DNA of 64,000 bases from Mastigias papua (GCA_964019165.1 OZ025283.1:3727501-3791500), one strand, 5' to 3'. Shown: positions 21,990 to 33,189, counted from the stretch's first letter. Numbers and translations are program-made. Notes: generated by a model from the sequence alone, not told the origin.

Positions 21990-24379
21990 TCATATACGAC
22001 TTCTCAAGGAAATATACTGGAAAGCTTGAGTTAGCTGAGTTCCGCAAAGTGGAGAAGCTCTCCAGAAAGGCAAGAAAGGCAGATTTGGACATTTCTTTTT
22101 TAAAAAGTTGTCAGACGTTCAATGTGTTTCCAAAGTTTATTTGTTTTCCGCTTCCGAATGTTGGTAAGTACGATGTATATGCAATTCGAAGACGTTTATT
22201 AAAGACAGCAATTAGCAAAAGACTGAAGGAGAAGAGAAAACTTGTTTATGACTTGGAAAAGATTCAGAAGAAAATAAAGCAGGTTTTATCTGGCATTGAG
22301 TATTTTTTCTTTTCTAAAGCGCTACGTAGAAATATTGATCGTGAAGTTCAAAACATTGTCAGAACTCACCAGAAGAAGCTGAAAACTCTTACCAAAAATT
22401 GTGTACTACCTTTTGATTCGAAAGACGTTGTCACAAACATTTCGTCCTACACGTTATCACAAGATGAAAGCGAAGCACTGAAATTTGGCTTATCTCACTC
22501 AATTGTTCCCCCGTATATTAACAAGACAGATATTTTTGTTTCCTTTGAATCAATTTTTAACTCAATGACTAGCCATTTACATGACAAGAATGATGAAAAT
22601 AAGTTAAAATCAGACCTTTCTCACTTAGCCCATTTATATGCTAATTCATTTAAGCTGTCACCTAAAGATTTCAAGACACATAAAATTCTTAAGAATCTTC
22701 ATAAAAACAATAACATCGTTATTCTTAAACCTGATAAAGGTAATGGGGTAGTTGTTTTAAATAGGTCAGATTATCTAGAAGGTATTCTTAACATAATAAA
22801 TGATAAGCATAAATTTAAAGAGCTTGATAGCGATCCCACCATTATTAGAGAAGGTAAGTTGCAACGTTTCCTTCGAGAACTTAAAAAGAATGGAAAAATT
22901 GATAAAGATATATATAGCACTATTTACCCATCAGGCTCTCAGCCGGCGCGCATTTATGGATTACCTAAAATGCATAAGATTCGGTCGTCTAATGGAGTGC
23001 CACCTCTTAGACCTATTGTTTCTTCTGTCAATACATTCAACTATCAGTTAGCTAAATATCTATGTAATCTTCTACAGCCTCATTTGCCAAGTACATATTC
23101 TATTTCTGACACCTTTTCTTTCGTCGAAGAACTTAAAACGGTTAATTTTTCCAACAAATTTATGGTCTCATTTGACGTGGTAAGTTTGTTTACTAACATT
23201 CCACTTAAAGAGTCTATTGATCTTGCTGTCTCCTATATTGCAGAAGGAAATCCTAATCTCAAACTTTCCAAAGCTGATCTTGTTAAACTTTTCTCATTTG
23301 CTACGTCACAGACTAACTTCCTCTTTAATGGTAAACTGTATGATCAGGTAGATGGTGTTGCTATGGGCTCTCCTCTTGCACCTGTCCTGGCTAATCTTTT
23401 TCTAGGACATCATGAAAATATATGGCTTAACAAATATCAAGGTCCTTCTCTTCAATTCTATCGACGATATGTTGATGACACCTTTTGCCTTTTCAATAAT
23501 GAACAAGATGCCTTAGTATTCTTTGATTTTCTTAACTCTCAACATCCCAATATAAAGTTCACCATGGAGAAAGAAAGTAATAAGATGTTGGCTTTTCTTG
23601 ATGTTTGTATCAGTAATAAGGATCCTTGTAATCTTTTAACGTCAGTCTATCGTAAAAACACTTTTACTGGACTTCTTACTAATTTCTATAGCTTTACCTC
23701 TTATTCTTATAAAATTGGTCTTATCCGCACCTTAGTTGACAGAGCTTACAAAATTAATAACACTCTTGCTAAATTCAATGATGATGTTAAAAAACTCTTC
23801 GATATATTCAAAAAGAATCAATACCCTGATGGCTTAATAAGTAGAGTAGTCCATTCTTATCTTGATAGTGTTCATACTTCTAATAATTCTAAATCAGCTA
23901 CTGATACTTCTACCATTTATTTTAAGTTGCCATTCCTTAAGCTTTCTAATTTTACCCAGCGTAAGGTACGTATGCTTGCTAAAAAGTATTGCAATAATCT
24001 TAATATTAAATTAGCTTTTTCTTCTTTTAAAATTAAAAACTTGCTTGCAGTTAAGGATCGTGTGAACAAATCGCTTCGCTCGTGTATAGTATATAAATTT
24101 ACTTGTGCGGGATGTAATTCCGTTTATATTGGCGAAACATCTCGTCATTTATCTACACGAGTGCGTGAGCATTTGTTCACCGATAAGAATTCGCATATTT
24201 TTAAGCATTTAAAGACTTCAATTCCTTGTAAAAATCTTTGCAGTGAAAATTGCTTCAAGGTACTAGATTCAGCAAGCAATTATCATAACTTAAAAATTAA
24301 GGAAGCACTCCACATCATGTGGGAAAGGCCTAACTTAAATAAACAACTGCAACATTATAGTATTTCATTGAGCTTTTAG
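21911..24379 (+). CDS. PLE-A reverse transcriptase with GIY-YIG endonuclease (822 aa)
   Basis: An N-terminal basic region (1-200) rich in Lys/Arg is followed by the RT: KPDKGNGVV near 273-281, RIYGLPKMHK near 347-356, RPIVSS 367-372, motif A SFDVVSLFTNIP with D422, motif B AMGSPLAP near 484-491, motif C YVDD at 520-523, and FLDV near 562-565. The C-terminal GIY-YIG endonuclease starts at about 726 (IVYKF, then a CX2C pair, then YIGET at 739-743, and RVREH at 750-754). This is the EN-plus Penelope-like architecture; the enzyme cuts target DNA and copies the element's RNA there. The frame is uninterrupted and active-site residues are present. The first ATG lies inside the hammerhead, and no other Met occurs before about residue 219. 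True initiation is therefore uncertain, and an upstream exon or an uncleaved RNA may be needed. Confidence 0.95.
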   Translation: MSWKFKKIVDFLRVLSDFIILRNFGKIIYDFSRKYTGKLELAEFRKVEKLSRKARKADLDISFLKSCQTFNVFPKFICFPLPNVGKYDVYAIRRRLLKTAISKRLKEKRKLVYDLEKIQKKIKQVLSGIEYFFFSKALRRNIDREVQNIVRTHQKKLKTLTKNCVLPFDSKDVVTNISSYTLSQDESEALKFGLSHSIVPPYINKTDIFVSFESIFNSMTSHLHDKNDENKLKSDLSHLAHLYANSFKLSPKDFKTHKILKNLHKNNNIVILKPDKGNGVVVLNRSDYLEGILNIINDKHKFKELDSDPTIIREGKLQRFLRELKKNGKIDKDIYSTIYPSGSQPARIYGLPKMHKIRSSNGVPPLRPIVSSVNTFNYQLAKYLCNLLQPHLPSTYSISDTFSFVEELKTVNFSNKFMVSFDVVSLFTNIPLKESIDLAVSYIAEGNPNLKLSKADLVKLFSFATSQTNFLFNGKLYDQVDGVAMGSPLAPVLANLFLGHHENIWLNKYQGPSLQFYRRYVDDTFCLFNNEQDALVFFDFLNSQHPNIKFTMEKESNKMLAFLDVCISNKDPCNLLTSVYRKNTFTGLLTNFYSFTSYSYKIGLIRTLVDRAYKINNTLAKFNDDVKKLFDIFKKNQYPDGLISRVVHSYLDSVHTSNNSKSATDTSTIYFKLPFLKLSNFTQRKVRMLAKKYCNNLNIKLAFSSFKIKNLLAVKDRVNKSLRSCIVYKFTCAGCNSVYIGETSRHLSTRVREHLFTDKNSHIFKHLKTSIPCKNLCSENCFKVLDSASNYHNLKIKEALHIMWERPNLNKQLQHYSISLSF

Positions 24380-24426
24380 CTTTCGTTGTTTAACCGCCAC
24401 ATTCTTTTTTCGTTTCTTTCATTCCT

Positions 24427-24759
<333 letters not shown>

Positions 24760-24789
24760 TAGATGTCAATTTACTCCTCTCTAAAAACT

Positions 24790-25357
24790 TCATGAATATT
24801 GAAGTTATTAGTTTGCGGTACTATATCACTTAGCACGACAGCATTCATTAGCGCAATAAAGTGATTAGAGTTAAACAGGATTTTCAAGGGTCTTCTCGAG
24901 TTTTCAACTCTGGTGTTTGGGCTAAATATATTGTGCTGCCAAATATGTTGTGCTGCCAAGTGCCCATTCTCCTGGCTTGAAATATTGATTGTAAAGTTTC
25001 GAAATCACAATTACCAAAGAAAAATGCACCAATTAAACTATCAACGAATGAATTGTAACAATAGATGTGCCTATTCAAGGCATCTGCCAGTGCAGAGAGA
25101 GCCAAGTCACCACAATAGCTGCCCATTTGCATTATGTTTGGTACATAATCGTTTAGATTGTAATCATAACCTAATGCAGACACAATCCCCCTATAGAAGC
25201 TTTCATTCTTATAAATGGTATAGAGTGTTATTTGACGCATAAATCTAGCACTATCAGCAGTGTTTTGCTGCTCTGGAAATAATTGCTTCCATACACTATG
25301 GAAAAGACAGTTGCCATCACCAACAGTGTGAACTGTCATTAGGTAAGATTGTATCAC
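24790..25357 (-). pseudogene. OTU cysteine protease domain of the Helitron
   Basis: The frame opens with VHTVGDGNCLFHSVWKQLFP, the OTU catalytic loop with its Asp and Cys, continues with MGSYCGDLALSALADALN (the usual GG/E-L-ALA region), and after a frameshift near 24900-24950 reaches SNHFIALM, which fits the catalytic His block. OTU domains are deubiquitinase-like proteases. In Helitrons they are fused to the Rep/helicase protein and their role is unknown. Here the domain lies in the same frame as the linker and helicase, separated from each only by stop codons (at 25832 and 25382), so it is the tail of one decayed polyprotein. Confidence 0.82.
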
Positions 25358-25381
25358 AGGGTGTAGTTGACATTGATGGTG

Positions 25382-25831
25382 CTAATCGAGCTGCATACAT
25401 TGCGATTGAAACAATGCCACATCGATACTCTGTAGTATCTGTAGAATACCCTTGAATACTTCGTTGTACTGAATAATGTAGGTTTCTTTGGTAGCATCTA
25501 ATGGAGGAAGACTTACACGTTCTAGTAGTTCTTTGAGCTCCGCATTATCATGGAAGATATTGCCGAAATTACTGTAAGAGCGAACAGGGGTGGCGGGGCC
25601 ATCAATTTTATTAGTATTCAAAGGCGTCTCAGATTCAACAGAATCTAATAATTGTGTGTTCTGGTTATTTGGTCCCTTTGATATTGACGTTTTCTTGGTT
25701 TTTTTGTTTCGAATTGCATCAGTTGACGATTTGCGTTTTAAAGATTCATTTTGTCTTCCACGAACTGATCGTTTTAGCTCCTTTGGCCGTGAAATGTAGT
25801 CAATTTGTGGTACAGAGCCGTCACATACACA
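25382..25831 (-). pseudogene. Helitron basic linker between helicase and OTU
   Basis: Open minus-strand frame, in phase with the helicase and OTU parts. It contains Lys/Arg-rich stretches (PKELKRSVRGRQ, LKRKSS, RNKKTKK) that resemble nuclear-localisation signals, followed by a more ordinary segment with NAELKELLERVSLPPLD. No catalytic motifs. Bounded by in-frame stops on both sides, interpreted as decay. Confidence 0.6.
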
Positions 25832-27150
25832 TTAAACTTTACCGATTCTATGTACAGACTTCACCCATTCCAATAAAGACTTGTAGTATGTATCAAGATA
25901 TATTGCCATAAGGTCATATTCAAGAAAATGCAAATTATCAAGTGACTTAACTCTTGATAACGCTACATAAGCCTGACCACAAGCAAAACAACTCCTCTTC
26001 AAAAGAATATATGCCCTATCTAGCGTCATACCTTGCACCTTGTGCACAGTTAATGCCTAACCAATAATCAGCGGGAATTGGGTACGAAAATACTGTATTG
26101 ATGAGCAAGGGCAAGAAAGGTTCTGCCTCATTCTAGTGACAACAGTTCTTCTGCCCATCTTGATATTCTCTATTGTGATACAATTATTTTGAATGCTCTT
26201 ACCTTTTGCTATTGTGCCATTCAACCAACCATGTTCCGTGTCTATGTTCTTGCATAGGACAACTATTGCACCGATTTTCAATGTCAAGCCTATCCCGATG
26301 AACAAATTTAATTCGACGCTTATCATTCTCCGAGAGAGGATTACCTGTAGCATCGTTATCTTCTGCTTCAAATTTATGGGATTCGACGTCAATTCTTTCC
26401 AGGAAGCGCTTGTTCCAAACATCTCTTTCTTTTCTAAGAGAGTAAATTATTGCGGCACCCACATCATCACTGTTAATACCTTTTGTGTCGTAAATATTGT
26501 GCGGACGAAGTCTTGCTTGTGGAATGGAATTGATTTCATCATTTGTTTCACCCATGCGCACAGTAGATAAAATATTTTGTAATGTTTCGTCCTTTTGCCT
26601 CTTAACATCCCAAAGCATAACATTATCAAACTTTCTCCACAAATGAGTATAGAAATGTCTTGATCTTTGTCGGAAGTTGTACTGCATCACCCATCAATAT
26701 TATATACTTACCTCCAAATGGCTTGTGCTGCTGCTAGGCTGTGCAAGCTATTTCCCTAAGGAATTTATCCATTGTCAGGAAGGGTCTCATCTCTAGCAGG
26801 GAAAATTCATCAATGACAATAACATCGTTATTGCTAATGATGTTGTATTCACTTGTCCCAGATTCCATACGGTTCTTGTAGTGAATATCCATTTGAAAGA
26901 AATGATGAAGTGGTCCAACACCAATCAATTGTGAGGCTACACCTGTTGTCGCGATCTTTCGTGCAGTTAAATGCAGGACAGTCACAACATGTTCTACCAC
27001 TCCTTTCAGGAGATAACGTTTCCCGTACCAGTTTTACCTATTATAGCAGTGAGAACCTATTGCCCTGTTGATAGTGACAGTGTTATATAGTTGTATACCT
27101 CTCCTGCCATGATGGAATGAGGGTGAAATAGACTTCATCTAGACTACAGC
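25832..27150 (-). pseudogene. Pif1-like helicase domain of the Helitron
   Basis: From right to left: a degenerate Walker A (IGKTGTGN, about 27010-27035, Lys replaced and frame-shifted), Walker B VIVIDEFSLLEMRPF (about 26800), a middle region (26690-26199), a motif V-like GAIVVLCKNIDTEHGWLNGT (about 26240), and motif VI HKVQGMTLDRA plus GQAYVALSRVKSLDNL (26044-25900). These are hallmarks of the Pif1 family of 5'-3' helicases used in rolling-circle transposition. At least three frame changes or stops separate the pieces. A host PIF1 gene is unlikely given the adjoining OTU and Rep-like sequences and the damage. Confidence 0.88.
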
Positions 27151-27176
27151 ACGAACAAGCGGTACCATGTTTTAAC

Positions 27177-27219
27177 CATACTGAAAAGCGTATCTTCGTC
27201 CTGCACTCGTCAGAGTATG
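27177..27219 (-). ncRNA. Hammerhead ribozyme (PLE-B left arm), partly degenerate
   Basis: Minus strand: CAUACU, CUGACGA, a short stem II region GUGCAGGAC, GAAG (last A of the core changed), stem III region, then UC and AGUAUG, which pairs perfectly with CAUACU. The core change probably impairs cleavage. Confidence 0.6.
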
Positions 27220-27341
27220 AAAAGTCGGATAGCGGCCGAAAGCTGAAACGAAATATATAGCCAGATCGGGTACACGTGACATGATGAATAATGCGTCTAT
27301 TTGGCTCTATGATGGGCCAAGTAGCACCTATTCACCATTGT

Positions 27342-28070
27342 TTACTTGAAGAGCCCAAGTGAAAAAACGAACTCTTTTTGCTTACACAAGACTGGGTTTT
27401 GAGTCTTGATGTAAACCGATTCCAAAACACCTAAATGAAAGGACGATCTTGCTTGCCCAATGATCCGAAAATTATCGTCTGTATATGTTTTGGCGCATTC
27501 TGGATTTGTAATAAGATGTTGTCCTATGGCCGAATCACTTTTCATTTTAGAAATAGAGTTTTTACACATACGAGGTTTCTGTTCTCTTGTTGTTGTTCTG
27601 TTCGTCCTGATGCTCGTGGGGACATGTTGTTTTATTCTGACTGCTAGTCTCTGTGTGGTGCGCCCTACGTACCGAGCTTCACATAGGCACAAAAATTCGT
27701 AAACTACACAACTTTTTAAGTGGTAGGAACGCTATCTTTTTTTAGCAGATGGTAGCATGACCCTAGTGTTATAAACCGCACGGGGCTTCACTGCATAGAA
27801 GCAAGATGTAATGGCTTTGTTAATTTGGTTTTCAAATTTTTAAGAAACATTTCCAATCCAGGGCAATTTTAGGTAGACCGGGCACTTTTCAGGACCAAAC
27901 TGTTTTTCTGATGAAATGTTGGCTAGTTCTTCCTTAATGCAAGAAACAAGGACATCTTCTGGATATCCATTGTCAATAAGCAGTTGTTTTATTGTGCCTA
28001 GCTCAGAATCTAACTTGGTTTTAGAGCAAATCATAAGTGCCCTGTGAACTAAAGTTTTTATAAGGTTGAT
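27342..28070 (-). pseudogene. PLE-B RT thumb and GIY-YIG endonuclease, left arm
   Basis: Minus strand: LIKTLVHRALMICSKTKL starts at the palindrome centre (RT C-terminal region; compare LIRTLVDRAYKI in PLE-A), then, after a stop at 27840-27842 and an open region, SCVVYEF, CLCEARYVGRTTQRLAVRI (GIY-YIG core with the Cys pair), and a C-terminal NFRIIGQARSSFHLG segment ending at 27342. The RT catalytic motifs lie upstream of the truncation and are absent. Twin of 28078-28806. Confidence 0.85.
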
Positions 28071-28077
28071 AACTTTA

Positions 28078-28806
28078 ATCAACCTTATAAAAACTTTAGT
28101 TCACAGGGCACTTATGATTTGCTCTAAAACCAAGTTAGATTCTGAGCTAGGCACAATAAAACAACTGCTTATTGACAATGGATATCCAGAAGATGTCCTT
28201 GTTTCTTGCATTAAGGAAGAACTAGCCAACATTTCATCAGAAAAACAGTTTGGTCCTGAAAAGTGCCCGGTCTACCTAAAATTGCCCTGGATTGGAAATG
28301 TTTCTTAAAAATTTGAAAACCAAATTAACAAAGCCATTACATCTTGCTTCTATGCAGTGAAGCCCCGTGCGGTTTATAACACTAGGGTCATGCTACCATC
28401 TGCTAAAAAAAGATAGCGTTCCTACCACTTAAAAAGTTGTGTAGTTTACGAATTTTTGTGCCTATGTGAAGCTCGGTACGTAGGGCGCACCACACAGAGA
28501 CTAGCAGTCAGAATAAAACAACATGTCCCCACGAGCATCAGGACGAACAGAACAACAACAAGAGAACAGAAACCTCGTATGTGTAAAAACTCTATTTCTA
28601 AAATGAAAAGTGATTCGGCCATAGGACAACATCTTATTACAAATCCAGAATGCGCCAAAACATATACAGACGATAATTTTCGGATCATTGGGCAAGCAAG
28701 ATCGTCCTTTCATTTAGGTGTTTTGGAATCGGTTTACATCAAGACTCAAAACCCAGTCTTGTGTAAGCAAAAAGAGTTCGTTTTTTCACTTGGGCTCTTC
28801 AAGTAA
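28078..28806 (+). pseudogene. PLE-B RT thumb and GIY-YIG endonuclease, right arm
   Basis: Mirror image of the left arm with identical peptides (an 80-residue thumb piece and a 116-residue endonuclease piece). It is truncated at the same base and carries the same internal stop after GNVS. The shared stop shows the damage existed before, or was copied during, the duplication. Confidence 0.85.
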
Positions 28807-28928
28807 ACAATGGTGAATAGGTGCTAAATGGCCAATCATAGAGCGAAATAGACGCATTATTCATCATGTCACGTGTACCTGATCTGGCTATATACTTCGT
28901 TTCAGCTTTCGGCCGCTATCCGACTTTT

Positions 28929-28969
28929 CATACTCTGACGAGTGTCGGACGAAAAAGGCTTTCAGTATG
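28929..28969 (+). ncRNA. Hammerhead ribozyme (PLE-B right arm)
   Basis: CAUACU (28929-28934), CUGACGA (28935-28941), stem II GU/AC around GUCGG, GAAA (28951-28954), stem III AA/UU-type pairing around GGC, cleavage after C28963, and AGUAUG (28964-28969), which pairs perfectly with CAUACU. Stem II is very short, so activity may be weak. Confidence 0.7.
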
Positions 28970-29336
28970 CTAAAGCAACGTTACCGCTTTTTCGTGTTTT
29001 TTTAAATATTTATACATAGTGGCCCCTCCAACCTAATGTCTGTTTTACAGGGGGCCATGTTAAAAGCTAATTGACATGATACTTACTAAGAGATATATAA
29101 TGTACAGCTAAATGAATTTTAATCTCCTCTATAGTATTGCGCGCATAAATGATATAGTCTATAGTAATACAAAATACAAAACTATATGAGAAATAAATAG
29201 TGAAAATAAAGTATGTTAAATTTTGTTCCACAAGCATGGCTTTCAGTTTTCTCTGGAATGACCCGAAATTCCTAGAAGATTTTATTTCACTAAGTAGGAA
29301 CTTCCAGACTGATGATCCTCTGTAAGCAAAACAGTT

Positions 29337-30946
29337 TTAACCATGCCTAGATTTTAGTCTACGAGGCCTTAAGCTCAAATTAGAGCTACGTAAAGTTCTA
29401 CTTGTTATATCAGAGACTCTAGTTAACTGTTCTGTAAGGTAGAGAGGTGCCTCAGCATTTAATGCCTTATACACCATGCTTGCGGATTCTTGCATGATCA
29501 TATCAGAAATACTAGGCAATTGTAGTTGTCTTAGCAGGGCCCAACAGATACATTTGTAAAAATACGGATGGCTCTATTTTGCAGTTTATCAAGGGTTTTG
29601 CGGCTGGTGACTCCACAAGCACCTTAGAAAGGGCAACAATATCTTAAATGAGGTTCAACTAGCTCCAAATATAACATTTTCAATAAATTGGTTGGTAATA
29701 CTTTTTTGGCGTACTTTATCATCCCAATAACCCTAGATACCTTAGAAGAGACAAGGTTGATATGATCTTTCCATTTTATTTGATTATCCAAAATAACTCC
29801 CAGGTACTTTATAAATGTTTTCTGATCTATTGCTTCTCCTGATATTTTCAAATGTGTCTGTATAAGCTCTCCGCTGATGCTTTGATGCAGTTTCCTGTTA
29901 GTTCCTATTTTTGTGGATGTAGTTTTTGCAATATTTGAAGTTAGCTTGTTTGCATGCAGCCATTTTCTTTGATTTTACAGCTCAGCATTCATGGACGTTG
30001 TTATATCATCTGTACCATTGGAAGAATACGCTAAGCTAGTATCATCTGCATACATGGTCACGTTTGAGACATGAAGTGAAAGAGGCATGTCATTAATAAA
30101 TAACAGGAACAACAGAGGTCCTAGACAAGACCCCTGTGGTACACCGCATTTAATACACTGTACATTAGAAGTTATACCATTAACTTTACATAATTGTTGC
30201 CTATAAGCTAAATGTTTAGCAATGGAAGGAGCTGCAGTTTTTATGAAGAAACTGGAGATATTGTCTATTCATGATCCGGAAGACGTTTTGAAGCTAAGGC
30301 TAGCACGTACGATGTCTTCCTCAGTAATTTCAGAGAAAGTGAAAGTTTCAGATCTAGTATTAATATTATATGCTCATTCAATTAGAGGATTCTTTTCATA
30401 AGGAATTTTGTCTTTTAAGTTACTCCCTATGTTACAGAAGTACTCATTCATAATGTTTGGGATCATTTTCTTATCAGTTATCACTTTATCGCCAAGTCTA
30501 ATGGAATTAAATTTTGTAGTTTTTGATGATTTATTTAAGATCTGATTGGCAATTTTCCAGGTTTGTCTTAGATTGCCAACATTGTCTTGAATTTGATCAG
30601 AATAGTATTTTTTCCTAAGCGTTCTATTTAACAAGTTAACTTTGTTGCGAATATGTCTATATGATTCCATTAGAATCTCGGATTTAAACTTAATGGCTGA
30701 TCTGGTAAGTTTATATCTAGATTTCCTTAGCTTGTTGAGATCAGGTGTTAACCAAGGGCAATAGTTTTGTGATACTCTTCGCTGTTGCAGCGGAGCATGT
30801 TTCTCAATAACAAAATTAAAAGTGTCAGTGAAGTGAAAAGCTGCTTCTTCAACTGTTTCATAGGATCTTACAATTGTTTCCCAAGGAACGTTAATTACAT
30901 CCGACACAAAATCAGTCTGATAAAATTTGCTCATTTTCCTGCTCAT
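29337..30946 (-). pseudogene. LINE-C connector and internally deleted reverse transcriptase
   Basis: The connector frame (30946-30374) has NYCPWLTPDL and WKIANQILNK motifs. After a stop it continues with ITEEDIVRASL, then a second stop, then jumps (near 30230) from SFFIKTAAPSIAKHL to the RT motif B region CGVPQGSCLGPLLFLLF and YADDTSLAYSS (about 30030). RT motifs 1 to A, including the first catalytic Asp, are missing. The remainder has FIKYLGVILDNQIKW and YKALNAEAPLYL. This copy cannot make an active RT. Confidence 0.85.
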
Positions 30947-30949
30947 TAT

Positions 30950-31651
30950 TTATGTATGCTCTTTTTTAAACGCACCTCTTAATTTTCTAGCACAATAGAC
31001 CATATAGTGGTCACTAAAGGTGGTTTTTAGTACTCCAGAACGGCTAATGTTACTATTGTTATTAGTAGCGATATGATCGATTAGTGTTGAAGTAGAGAGC
31101 GTTACTCGTGTTGCATCATTGATTATCTGAGTGAAACCAAACAGTTTAAATATACTATCAAGTTGTTTTACAGTGTTATTTGGATAAGATAAATTTTCAG
31201 TTTGGCCCTGATTAGAAAGAAAATTGCAGTTAGTATCGCCCAACAAAATGGTCTCTTTTCCTTCCTTGTCAAGGAAGCCTAAGATATTTTCTAACTGATT
31301 TAAAGTGTCTATAGGGTCGCTATGTGGCCTATACCAAGCAACAATATTGAAAGGCTCACTATGAAATGGTCGAATTTCTATACATATTAATTCCAGTGTG
31401 TGATTATGTAGGTCGTATCTTTGAAGATACTTTATGTCATCTCTGATGTATATGGCTACCCCACCCCAGTGTCTATTGCGATCTTTCCTCCTTAGGTCAA
31501 AGTTATCAAGAGATATAATCTCATTCGATGTTTCATTATCTAATTTAGTTTCATTGATAGCTAGAATATCAAGATCTTCTTCATCCACAAGAAGCTTAAG
31601 TTCATCAATATTTTTTAATAAACCATTAACATTTATAGAAGAAGTTATCAT
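30950..31651 (-). pseudogene. LINE-C APE-type endonuclease domain (234 codons)
   Basis: An open minus-strand frame with the APE blocks in order: SINVNGL, LAINETKLD (catalytic Glu), HWGGVAIYIRDDI, ILLGDTNCNFL (Asp/Asn block), LIDHIAT, and SDHYMVYC at the end (catalytic Asp-His). In an active LINE this domain nicks the target to start reverse transcription. All blocks are intact in this copy, but the downstream RT is deleted, so it is scored as part of a dead element. The protein would normally continue into 30946 without interruption. Confidence 0.9.
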
Positions 31652-31756
31652 ACCTTTCTTCCTATATTTCTTGTTTCTTTGGTACCTAGGAGGCGCAATA
31701 TCGGTTATAGAGGTGGGAGTACCTTCATTTTCAATTGCACTAGTATTTTCTGATCC

Positions 31757-33104
31757 CTAGAGAGGGAAGGTTCTTATTTTAGCTATAATGTTTTTTGCAA
31801 GTCGTTTGCTTCCAGAGAAGTTCAAATAAAAACCTCTTTTTCCAAGGTGGTCGAGAGTGATATTTTGCTGTCGAAGTGTGTCACAATTCATTGTGTTTAG
31901 CATCTTATTATATTCATTGATGGTACCATTCAATGTTTTCTTATCTGTGCTCTTGAAGATTTCCGATATTACAACATGGCAATATGGAATCGATTCATGA
32001 ATGAACTGTGTGAATGCTTTGATCTCCGACATTATTGTCTGCGCAGAATTACGTTCTACATCGTTTGCCCCTATAACAAGGATAATTTTTCCTGGTTTCT
32101 TTCTAAGTAGTGGCTTGAGATACCGTATTTCCTCGATTAAATGCCCCAGGGCGTTTATTAATTCTGGTAATTTTTTGGGGGGCGCCTAATCGAGGGGGCC
32201 AATATTCGAGGGGGGCGTTTATTAGAAAATATTAAAAAGGAAAACAGAATAAAGAATTTTAAACTAAATTTTCCATAATCTTACACAAACAATCTCAAAC
32301 ATATTTTACTTTACCAAGAGTTTAATTTGAAAAAATTCACTCGATGTCGATCAAGTCATCATTTTCAGAATCCTCTTCTAATATGACAACGTCTGGTGTT
32401 GCCTCTTCTATGTCAGAGTCTGTCATAGAGTGAGCAAGTGAGCAGCGAAAAAGCAAATTCAGAAACTATCCTTTTTGGACACATTCCAATGGAATTGTCA
32501 TTCCATCTTCTTCAATGAAATCTTTTTTGAACAATGATAAGACAAACAAGATCACAGCCTCTGTCATTGGATCCAGAAAGAGAGAAAATGGTCTAGTTGT
32601 GCCTTGCCTTTATCGAGCAACAACGCAGAAACTAAAAGTCACTATAGTTTTACACAAAGATCCGACGAGCACAAAAGAAATGTGCCAACATATGGACATA
32701 ATTGTAAAAGAATTTGATAACAAAAAGTTTGCTTAGACGGATTTTATTCGAAGTTTTTGTATAGACTCTGCAAAGGAAAGTTTGCTATTCTCTTGGGTTT
32801 TTATACCACAATACACTACACCAAATTAACAACAATGGTTGTGTGGGGGCGTGTATTCGAAAGGGGGGGTGTTTATTTCAAAATTTGGTAGCAGAATGGG
32901 GCGATTATTCGAGGGGCCCTTTAATCGAGGGAAGCGCTTAATCGAGGAAATACGGTAGTCAAGCATATCACTAACACGTGCCCCAGGAAAGCTGCGGACT
33001 TTTGTGTTAGAATTCGTGCTTAAGGTACGCTCATTGATATTTATGAGCAAACTGTCTCCAGTTATTAGCACAGTGTTTTTAGGCCGGACACCATTTTCCG
33101 TCAT
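31757..33104 (-). pseudogene. LINE-C ORF1: SGNH-hydrolase-like protein, split by a MITE
   Basis: Upstream half (33104-32956): VLITGDSLLININERTLS, giving the GDS block, and VRSFPGARVSDML, giving the second block. Downstream half (32120-31757): VIGANDVERN, matching the GxND block, and DHLGKRGFYLN near the end. CR1-type LINEs often carry an esterase-like SGNH ORF1; many family members I know read GLHLN at the last block, whereas here it is GFYLN, so the usual His may be lost. MITE-beta interrupts it between DMLD and LKPLL. Removing the MITE and one TA leaves the frame continuous. Confidence 0.75.
32123..32955. mobile_element. MITE-beta (833 bp, TA target duplication)
   Basis: Inverted ends CCGTATTTCCTCGATTAA, flanked by TA on both sides (32121-32122, 32956-32957). 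Inserted in the SGNH ORF1 of LINE-C. Subterminal words related to CGAGGGG and GCTTAT/GCGTTTATT occur at both ends. On the minus strand near 32340-32430 is an acidic peptide ending SENDDLIDIE and a stop. This resembles the acidic tail of pogo-type transposases, so this may be an internally deleted transposon. Confidence 0.88.
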
Positions 33105-33189
33105 TTCGGGGGTTTAATTTTCATCAGACGCACTGATCACAGCAATTTGAATTCATAGCCAAATTAGCTAAATCTGCATTTCAACGTCC

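Larger units (their letters stand above)
27150..29000. mobile_element. PLE-B palindrome: two 5'-truncated copies head to head
   Basis: Left arm about 27150-28070, right arm 28078-29000, centre 28071-28077 (AACTTTA). Position p pairs with 56148-p. Coding parts of the arms look identical, while a few differences accumulate toward the outer ends. Both arms end outward in a hammerhead-bearing region. It lies in the Helitron, with the LINE-C 3' end next to its right side. Confidence 0.93.
29005..33130 (-). mobile_element. LINE-C copy 1: CR1-like LINE with SGNH-type ORF1, decayed
   Basis: Minus strand: ORF1 (33104-31757), APE endonuclease (31651-30950), connector (30946-30374) and a partial RT (to 29337), ending near TATGTATAAATATTTAAAAA at about 29005-29030. 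A MITE (32123-32955) splits ORF1. RT sequence between the connector and motif B is deleted. The same deletion and stops recur in copy 2 at 40200-41875. Confidence 0.85.

Noticed and set aside
25832..27150. Host PIF1 helicase gene
   Set aside because: Degenerate Walker A, multiple stops, and in-frame fusion to an OTU domain point to a Helitron remnant.
27150..29000. Palindrome as a pure assembly artefact
   Set aside because: Not excluded, but the arms differ at several outer positions including the ribozyme core, which an artificial fold-back would not show.
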